In this document: positions 6,227 to 11,311 of the stretch, in pieces
How positions within the stretch are numbered: the stretch's first letter is position 1
Layout: each line of letters opens with the position of its first letter
Source: Fibrobacter sp.
GTDB taxonomy: Bacteria; Fibrobacterota; Fibrobacteria; Fibrobacterales; Fibrobacteraceae
Assembly: GCA_016295375.1 (NCBI GenBank)
Contig: JAEDLI010000070.1
Location: 1-12,878 of the forward strand
Direction: 5' to 3'
DNA: 12,878 nt
The notes under the pieces: generated by a model
Told to the model about the DNA's origin: nothing
The model's input: only the letters and a program-made list of their open reading frames with translations
Database searches by the model: none
Position numbers and translations under genes: made by a program

Positions 6227-7841
6227 GCTTGTCCTTGACCACCATAATTCCGCTCTGTTCCAGCTTCGGGTAAGAGCGCATTCCTTCGCCACCCTTGCCT
6301 TCGTCAAGGACCTGCAAAAGTTCTCCCTTGGCAGAATACAGCAAAAGCTGCCACGGCCCGTTGGGAGCGTTGAAATAGCCGGAATTCTTCTGCACATTGC
6401 GCTGGAAGGTTCGATTCAGGCGGTCCGCCACACTTCTGGCCTGCACCAGAGAGATGTCGGCCAGAGACCAAGAGATCGGAGTGCCGCCCATGTCGAAAAT
6501 CAGCAGGGCTTCGGCATCGGATTCCTCTTTCATGGTGAACTTCCAGCTGAAACTCTGCCAGCTGGTGCTCAAGTCCAGGATACGGCCGTTGGCATAGGGC
6601 ATATAGACTTCGGCGTCTTTCTTGATGTTCACGTTCAAGGTGCGGGGCTTGTCCGCCTTGGCGCGCATACTGAAAATGTAGGTGATCCCGTTCCGAAGAG
6701 GCAGGTGCTGCTTGAACTGCAGGCCCCAGGTTTCCTTGCCTCCCTTGATGATATCAAAACGGACCACGCCATCTTCGACCTTGACGTCGGCCTTGCCACC
6801 CCAGAAATCGGTGACCCAGTTTTCCAACGGATTCTCGTCAGAAAAATCGCCATTCTGGATAAGGTTTGTTCCTGTTCCCTGGAATCCGGTGACGTAGTCC
6901 TTGTTCTGGATAAAATTCGGAATCACGCTGGTATTCTGGATACCGAGAGGGCTATCCACCGCCACTTCCTTGCCCCAGCCCACAAGCGTATTGAAGGAAC
7001 TATGGGCGGTCATGTCCATTTCGGGGCTGTCGTAATTTCCGGGACCCCAGCTCCAGGCCAGCCAGCCAATGTTCAGGCGTTCCGCCTCGGCCATGATATG
7101 CTTGTAGGGGATTTCTTTTGCGCCGCCGGCAGCCACCGGTGCAAACTCGCCTACCACAAAGGGCAGTTTCAATTCCACGGACTTTTCAAGGGTCGCGGTA
7201 ATGCGTTCCTGAACGGTTGCAAAACCCGTACGAGCGGGATCGTGCTTTTCGCTGGGCCACCACATGTGGATGGAAAAAATCAGGTTGTGTTCCGGATCAG
7301 CCTGCAAAAGTTTCGGACCCACGGAAAGCAGTATCTTTTCGTCCTGGCCCCACATGTCGGCATCAATCATGATGGGCACGCGGATTCCGGCGGCACGCAT
7401 CTTGGTCACAATCATGCGGTACACGTCAAAAAATTCGCTTTCGGGAATCTCTCCGGCGCCGGGCTCGTTGCCCACGTTCAGAATCATGTATTCCTGATGG
7501 TTGGAAAGCACCTGCAGGGTTTCTTCACGAAGCCAGTAGTCCAGAGCATCTGCGAGGCGGTCCCAGTTACCCGTAGTATCGTGAATCTCGGGAATGGGAA
7601 TCATGCCGTTGGCAATGCAAAGGCCCATGATGTTGTCCAGGTCGCTGATGCGGCCGCGGGTGTTCCAGACGATACGGACACAGTTGGCGCCGGTCTTTGC
7701 GATTTCGGGAATGGTCTTGCCTTCCCGGTCGGTCCAGATAAACATGTGGTTCACCCCGCGAAGGATGACCTTCTCGTTGTCCTTGCTGTAAAGGTACCTG
7801 TCCTGAACAAAAAATCCCGGTTTCGCAGCCGTTTTTACCAT
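6219..7841 (-). CDS. GH5 glycoside hydrolase (GH5_8-like, probable beta-mannanase) with C-terminal carbohydrate-binding module
   Basis: 540 aa. Catalytic (beta/alpha)8 domain about 8-305: ILRGVNH (26-32), VRIVW (55-59), EIHDTTGNWDRLADALDYWL (85-104), acid/base Glu126 in NVGNEPG, MIDADMWGQ (158-166), IFSIHMWW (188-195), nucleophile Glu232 in VVGEFAP, GWLAWSWGPGN (259-269). This resembles Bacillus-type GH5 subfamily 8 mannanases, though cellulase activity cannot be excluded. Residues 326-467 look like a CBM4/9-type jelly-roll (begins NLIQNGDFSDENPLENW, ends SWSLADISLV). Residues 488-540 resemble a short C-terminal sorting-type beta domain (WQLLLYSAKGELLQVL, ending GIMVVKDKLS), as on type IX-secreted proteins. 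No signal peptide is present. The ATG is supported by CTGGAG 7 nt upstream, and the upstream open frame has no ATG, GTG or TTG before its stop. Ends in TAG, overlapping the convergent gene by 8 bp. Confidence 0.88.
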   Translation of the reverse strand: MVKTAAKPGFFVQDRYLYSKDNEKVILRGVNHMFIWTDREGKTIPEIAKTGANCVRIVWNTRGRISDLDNIMGLCIANGMIPIPEIHDTTGNWDRLADALDYWLREETLQVLSNHQEYMILNVGNEPGAGEIPESEFFDVYRMIVTKMRAAGIRVPIMIDADMWGQDEKILLSVGPKLLQADPEHNLIFSIHMWWPSEKHDPARTGFATVQERITATLEKSVELKLPFVVGEFAPVAAGGAKEIPYKHIMAEAERLNIGWLAWSWGPGNYDSPEMDMTAHSSFNTLVGWGKEVAVDSPLGIQNTSVIPNFIQNKDYVTGFQGTGTNLIQNGDFSDENPLENWVTDFWGGKADVKVEDGVVRFDIIKGGKETWGLQFKQHLPLRNGITYIFSMRAKADKPRTLNVNIKKDAEVYMPYANGRILDLSTSWQSFSWKFTMKEESDAEALLIFDMGGTPISWSLADISLVQARSVADRLNRTFQRNVQKNSGYFNAPNGPWQLLLYSAKGELLQVLDEGKGGEGMRSYPKLEQSGIMVVKDKLS

Positions 7842-7983
7842 TGGAACACTCCAGTTATCATTTCTTACATAAAATATATAATCTGGAAAAAGAAAAAGGC
7901 CAGGATTTTTTCGAAGTTTCGTAAAAAGAAATCAACCTAGACGGCGAAAAACCGCAAAGTCAGACGGGTCACATGGTCGAGCA

Positions 7984-8736
7984 CTACGTTGCCATGGAGC
8001 GCTCCGGCAGGTGATTCCAGTAACGGACCGGTAGGCAGCGCCTCAAAAGCTTGGGGTTCTCCCGTTCCTTGATGGCGATGGACTTGTAGAATTCCCTCCA
8101 CAGGTCGGTAAAAGAATCTTTCAGGTCCATGGCGCCGGACTTGTAGCCCGGCAACGTCACCACCTGACACCCCGTCCGGTCGTGAAACAGGCCGTAGTCC
8201 CGCTTGGAATCGTAAATCAGCCATTTTTCGTTGGCAAAGCGCTTGGAGAAATGAGCTTCCATAAGCATCAGTACGTCGTATTTCGGTTCAATTTCGGCAC
8301 AGAGCATGTTATCGGGCCCTACGGCAAAACGGACCAGGCCGAGCATATCCCCCGCCTCCCTACGCACGGACTGGCCCAGCTTGTAAAGCGGGAGCATTTC
8401 TGCCGAAGCAGGATTTTGACCGTAATTCGGGTCCACGCCAGAAAAAAGCTTTTTCAAGAAGGCGAAAATTTTCATTTCTACACCCTCCTCCTCGGACAAA
8501 AAAGCCGAATGAAGCAGGTTATAAACCTCTTCGCTTGCAAAGTTTACGATGGCGCGATGGAGGCGGGCAGCCGACTCCCCGCTGGTCTCGATATGGAACG
8601 GCTGCAGGAACATATCCGCCGGAGCCGTAGAGCGATCCGGACGGATTTCGCCCACTTCAAGATGCTGGCGGTAAATCTCAAAGACTGCACTGAGAAAGCC
8701 TTCGAATGTAGAATCGTATTGGATGGAAAGGGACAT
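7984..8736 (-). CDS. Putative DNA-repair protein, TIGR03915/DUF4130 family (partner of the radical-SAM protein)
   Basis: 250 aa. It begins YDSTFEGFLSAVFEIYRQ (7-24), the hallmark of the TIGR03915 family. The middle has GLVRFAVGPDNMLCAEIEP and the DUF4130-like segment LMEAHFSKRFANEKWLIYDSKRDYGLFHD; the end has RRCLPVRYWNHLPE. In many genomes this domain is fused to or paired with a uracil-DNA-glycosylase-like domain and lies beside a TIGR03916 radical-SAM gene. Here the radical-SAM gene lies directly upstream but no glycosylase domain is present. The biochemical role is not established; repair or modification of DNA bases is the usual proposal. The start codon abuts a 7-bp tandem array and has no Shine-Dalgarno sequence. 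It ends in TAG. The 142 bp before the GH5 start hold no clear terminator. Confidence 0.85.
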   Translation of the reverse strand: MSLSIQYDSTFEGFLSAVFEIYRQHLEVGEIRPDRSTAPADMFLQPFHIETSGESAARLHRAIVNFASEEVYNLLHSAFLSEEEGVEMKIFAFLKKLFSGVDPNYGQNPASAEMLPLYKLGQSVRREAGDMLGLVRFAVGPDNMLCAEIEPKYDVLMLMEAHFSKRFANEKWLIYDSKRDYGLFHDRTGCQVVTLPGYKSGAMDLKDSFTDLWREFYKSIAIKERENPKLLRRCLPVRYWNHLPERSMAT

Positions 8737-8738
8737 TG

Positions 8739-8826
8739 TGAGTTCGGAGTTCGGAATTCGGAGTTAAGAATGTGGAATGTGAGGTGTGAGATTAGTAATG
8801 AGTTGTGAGTTATGAGTTGTGAGTTC
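8739..8826. repeat. Heptanucleotide tandem array A (GAGTT type)
   Basis: Degenerate 7-bp repeat. The left part reads TGAGTTC GGAGTTC GGAATTC GGAGTTA; the right part reads GAGTTGT GAGTTAT GAGTTGT GAGTTCT; more diverged heptads lie between. It begins 2 bp upstream of the start codon at 8734-8736 and occupies the leader of the TIGR03915-like gene. Confidence 0.8.
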
Positions 8827-8828
8827 TT

Positions 8829-8991
8829 ATAGTCGCGCCTTTGGCGCCAAATATATACTGAGGACTGAAAACTTTTTAGGATCTAGGATCTAGGGGCTAG
8901 GATCTAGGATTTAGGGGTTAGGGGAAAGCCTTCCCCTGGTTCGCACTGCGTAGCTCACCACCCCTTCTTGCCGGAATCATAGTCGCGCCTT
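8829..8991. repeat. 13-bp direct repeats bracketing a 137-bp segment
   Basis: ATAGTCGCGCCTT occurs at 8829-8841 and again at 8979-8991, exactly 150 bp apart. The right copy overlaps the stop codon of the radical-SAM gene. The left copy continues into a small palindrome (GCGCC TTT GGCGC). Array B lies between the copies. Confidence 0.75.
8877..8924. repeat. Heptanucleotide tandem array B (TAGGATC/TAGGGG type)
   Basis: Seven consecutive 7-bp units: TAGGATC TAGGATC TAGGGGC TAGGATC TAGGATT TAGGGGT TAGGGG(A). The period equals array A but the unit differs. The end runs into a 6-bp hairpin GGGGAA AGCC TTCCCC (8921-8936). The remaining 53 bp to the radical-SAM stop show nothing else recognisable besides the direct repeat. 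Confidence 0.85.
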
Positions 8992-10240
8992 ATGCAGGCA
9001 GGGCAAGCGGGGTATTGCCGAACAGGTCCAGCTGGCCGGACTTGGGCCGCGGAAGGAGCAGGGGCCGCACCATCTCGGGGTAAAGCCTGCGCAGGCTTGC
9101 GGGAGTGTCCGGATGGTAGATGAAGTACTTGGCCCGCTTGAGGACCACCCCCATCTTTTTCAGCTGTTCCAGCCGGATTTTGGCAAAGCGCCGACCCGAG
9201 ACGATAAGTTGTGCGGACTTGACGCCAATTCCCGGAACGCGCAAAATCATCTCGTAATCTGCATGCTGGAGGTCCACCGGGAACATTTCCGGATGGCGCA
9301 GCGCCCAGCCGATTTTCGGATCCAGCTCCAGGTCCAGGTTCGGATGGGCCTCGTCCAGAATCTCGTCGTAACGGAACTTGTAGAACCGCATGAGCCAATC
9401 CGCCTGGTAAAGCCGATGTTCCCGGACCAGAGGGGGCTTGGTGGTAAGCACCGGCAGGCGCTTGTCTGCATTGATGGGAACATAGCCCGAATAGTAGACC
9501 CGCTTGAGCTTTTGCTTGTTGTAAAAGCCCGAGCTCAGGGAAAGAATCTGGTAGTCCGACTCCCCCGACGCCCCCACAATCATCTGGGTGCTCTGACCCG
9601 CCGGCAAGAAACTCGGGGTGTAACGGCTTACGGAAGCCTTGTATTCCAGTTTGCGTTCGGCAAAGAAGTTCATGGGCGCATAGACAGAAGCAAAGTTCTT
9701 TTCGGGAGCGAGGTACTGCAGGGACCTGTCGGAAGGGACCTAGATATTCACACTGCTCCGGTCGGCATATAGACCCGCCTCGTACAAAAGACGGGCACTG
9801 GCCCCTGGAATGGACTTCAGGTGGATGTACCCGCCAAAGCGGTGCAGTGTCCGGAGCTCCCGGGCGATTTTCACCAGAAGTTCCATGGTATAGTCCGGAT
9901 CTTTAATCACCGCCGAACTCAGGAACAGTCCCTCGATATAGTTCCGACGATAAAACTCTATGGTCAGCTGAATAAGCTCTTTAGGCGTAAAGGTGGCCCG
10001 GGGAACGTCGTTGCTCCGACGGTTCACGCAATAGGCACAGTCGTACTTGCAGGCATTGCTGAGTAGTACCTTCAGCAGGGAGACGCAACGACCGTCGGCG
10101 GCCCAGGTGTGGCAAATGCCGGCACTGCAGGCATCTCCCAGCCCATCAGGAGGCGTACAGCGGCTGGACCCGCTAGAGGAGCAGGACACGTCGTACTTGG
10201 CCGCCGCCGAAAGAATCCTCAATTTTTCACGAACATCCAT
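8990..10240 (-). pseudogene. Radical-SAM putative DNA modification/repair protein (TIGR03916-like), split by an in-frame amber codon
   Basis: One continuous 416-codon frame, interrupted only by TAG at 9740-9742 (codon 167). Residues 1-166: MDVREKLRILSAAAKYDVSC, a Cys-rich segment (C20, C28, C38, C43, C52), then the radical-SAM cluster motif C64-x3-C68-x2-C71 (CKYDCAYC) and part of the TIM barrel. After TAG the frame continues PSDRSLQYLAPEKNF at once, then a helix-hairpin-helix at about 333-349 (LRVPGIGVKSAQLIVSGRR), and ends in TAA. Relatives read SVNIE(L/V)P(S/T), so TAG most simply replaces a GAG Glu codon. A restart at ATG 9671-9673 lacks a Shine-Dalgarno. The start codon lies in a 17-bp duplication. 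The expected function, DNA base modification or repair with the TIGR03915-like partner downstream, is inferred from the family. The gene is either inactivated, read through, or mis-sequenced at one base. Confidence 0.85.
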
Positions 10241-10257
10241 TTTTCACGAACATCCAT
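10224..10257. repeat. 17-bp perfect tandem duplication over the radical-SAM start codon
   Basis: TTTTCACGAACATCCAT occurs at 10224-10240 and again immediately at 10241-10257. On the minus strand both copies begin ATGGATGTTCGTGAAAA. Because 17 is not a multiple of 3, the upstream ATG opens a 12-codon frame ending in TGA (10219-10221) that overlaps the true start at 10238-10240. Confidence 0.95.
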
Positions 10258-10292
10258 AGTTGCTTTTTTGTTTAGTTACTCTTATGGGCACT

Positions 10293-10321
10293 AATATATA
10301 TAAAACTGCACGAAAAAGCAA
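10293..10321 (-). promoter_or_regulatory. Predicted promoter of the radical-SAM/TIGR03915 operon
   Basis: Minus strand -35 TTGCTT (10316-10321, weak), 17-nt spacer, -10 TATATT (10293-10298), 52 nt before the functional ATG and 35 nt before the duplicated upstream ATG. The -10 is identical to that of lexA. Confidence 0.55.
10307..10320. promoter_or_regulatory. LexA-like box with one mismatch
   Basis: On the minus strand TGCTTTTTCGTGCA fits TGC-N-C-N4-GTGCA except for T instead of C at position 5. It overlaps the predicted -35 and spacer of the repair operon. The perfect site at lexA gives a reference within the window. Confidence 0.5.
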
Positions 10322-10445
10322 TAGTTTTTGGGGAAAGTATGACTTTGGTGTTGTGGATTAGGTGTTGACCCGTTAATCGGTTATGAATGACGATTTGACC
10401 ACCGAAGGGGGACTGTATTTAAAATTTTAAACAAAGAGCGGACTT
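10322..10445. other. Intergenic region between the GLUG-type ORF and the repair operon
   Basis: AT-rich sequence with no ORF carrying recognisable features and no clear terminator for the upstream minus-strand gene. A short inverted repeat CCG TTAAT CGG lies near 10370-10380. Confidence 0.4.
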
Positions 10446-10931
10446 TCAACACGAAAGTTCTACATCGCCATTGATTACGGCATCCTTTAAAGTGATATTT
10501 TTCAGCGTGAAATCGTTCTTTTTTTCATTTCCAATAACAGCTATAAAGCCCTGATTCTGGCCAAAGTCACCATTCTTTCTCAACTTCACCTTGCTGGAGT
10601 CGCTATCGATATAGAGGTTCTTAATCGTTTGTCCATTTCCGTCAAATACGCCTTGAAACTTAGGAGTACCCTTTCCTGCGCAAATCGGTACAAAGGCCTT
10701 GCCACCCATGTCCAAATCGGCCATGAATTTAACCTTTTCATTCTTCGTGTTCCCCGCGAAGGTCGCAGAAATCCACGCCAGCTCGTTCTCGTTGGTTATC
10801 TGGTAATAACCATCAACCTTTTGAGGCTGAAGCGTATCGGCATATTCACCGCTCCATGCCGCAAATGCCTGGCCAGCAAAAAACAGGCCGGCAATTAGAA
10901 CAAACTTGTTCAATTATGTCAAAATTCCCAT
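10446..10931 (-). pseudogene. Short exported GLUG-type surface protein, probably disrupted
   Basis: From TTG at 10911-10913 the frame gives 155 aa: a signal peptide (NKFVLIAGLFFAGQAFA, cut before AWSGEY), then DGYYQITNENELAWISATF and a DLDMGG...FVPI...FQGVFDGNGQTIKNLYID block. This is the pattern that opens GLUG-motif beta-helix surface proteins of fibrolytic bacteria, which are usually several hundred residues long. This one stops in TGA after about one and a half repeats (TLKNITLKDAVINGDVELSC). A better start, ATG at 10929-10931 with GAGG 7 nt upstream, is in the same frame but is followed five codons later by TAA (10914-10916), directly before the TTG. Either TAA is a nonsense mutation near the N-terminus, or translation starts or restarts at TTG. 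A surface or adhesion role is inferred only from the motif. Truncation at the 3' end is likely. Confidence 0.6.
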
Positions 10932-10959
10932 CAACGCACCTCGTTATATTTTTTTTTAC

Positions 10960-10991
10960 ATTATACAATTCAGAATATTTTACATTGTCAA
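10960..10991 (-). promoter_or_regulatory. Candidate promoter of the GLUG-type ORF
   Basis: Minus strand -35 TTGACA (10986-10991) and -10 TATAAT (10960-10965), both perfect hexamers, but with a 20-nt spacer, longer than optimal. The -10 is 28 nt before the ATG at 10931. Confidence 0.4.
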
Positions 10992-11107
10992 TCAAGAGTA
11001 AATCGTACAAAATACTTACGAAAACGCCACAACAAAAAAAACATGTGACGGTGGTCACCCAGGAAACCTATAAAATGGGTGGGAAATTGCCGATGATGGG
11101 ATTTTAT

Positions 11108-11132
11108 ATGGCGGGTCGGGGCCCGCCATGAC
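11108..11132 (-). repeat. GTCAT-flanked palindrome
   Basis: 8-bp perfect stem ATGGCGGG (11108-11115) / CCCGCCAT (11122-11129), loop TCGGGG, followed by GAC so that the minus strand begins GTCAT. Same layout as the palindromes near 132-183 with different arm sequence. Confidence 0.7.
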
Positions 11133-11162
11133 GTTTGAGCAAATCCGCCATGATGAAAGCAG

Positions 11163-11210
11163 ATCCCCGCCGGAGCCTGCCCTGAGCAAGGCCGAATGGG
11201 CGGGGATGAC
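11163..11210 (-). repeat. Longer GTCAT-flanked palindrome
   Basis: 9-bp perfect outer stem ATCCCCGCC (11163-11171) / GGCGGGGAT (11199-11207) around a 27-nt centre, followed by GAC, so the minus strand begins GTCATCCCCGCC. Same family layout as above with a larger loop. Confidence 0.7.
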
Positions 11211-11311
11211 AAAGAGAGGGGGCGAAGACGACGAGAAAGGAGAGGGAGGGCTCCCCCTTTGGCAAATTTTTCTACATTTTCGCACGAAAAATTTTATCCA
11301 AGGATAAACTC

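Larger units (their letters stand above)
10992..11311. other. Noncoding region upstream of aspS
   Basis: The left part is AT-rich. The middle holds two palindromic repeats (11108-11132, 11163-11210). The right part is a purine-rich stretch (11211-11250). Small ORFs here (for example 10988-11212 on the minus strand) run through the palindromes and are not credible genes. For aspS, TACATT at 11273-11278 could be a -10, with no good -35. The aspS Shine-Dalgarno AAGGA is at 11300-11304. Confidence 0.5.

Noticed and set aside
6705..7940. 411-codon plus-strand frame opposite the GH5 gene
   Set aside because: The minus strand encodes a clearly recognisable GH5 protein with catalytic residues; the plus frame has no motif and no ribosome-binding site.
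8990..9673. C-terminal half of the radical-SAM gene as an independent gene
   Set aside because: Same frame as the upstream half with family homology on both sides of one TAG; no Shine-Dalgarno before ATG 9671-9673.
9740..9742. Genome-wide amber recoding (pyrrolysine or other)
   Set aside because: lexA, lepA, the GH5 gene and the TIGR03915-like gene all end naturally in TAG, and the expected residue here is Glu.
10846..11058. 70-codon Cys-containing minus-strand ORF
   Set aside because: It overlaps the signal-peptide region of the GLUG-type ORF in another frame, lies in AT-rich leader sequence and has no supporting motif.
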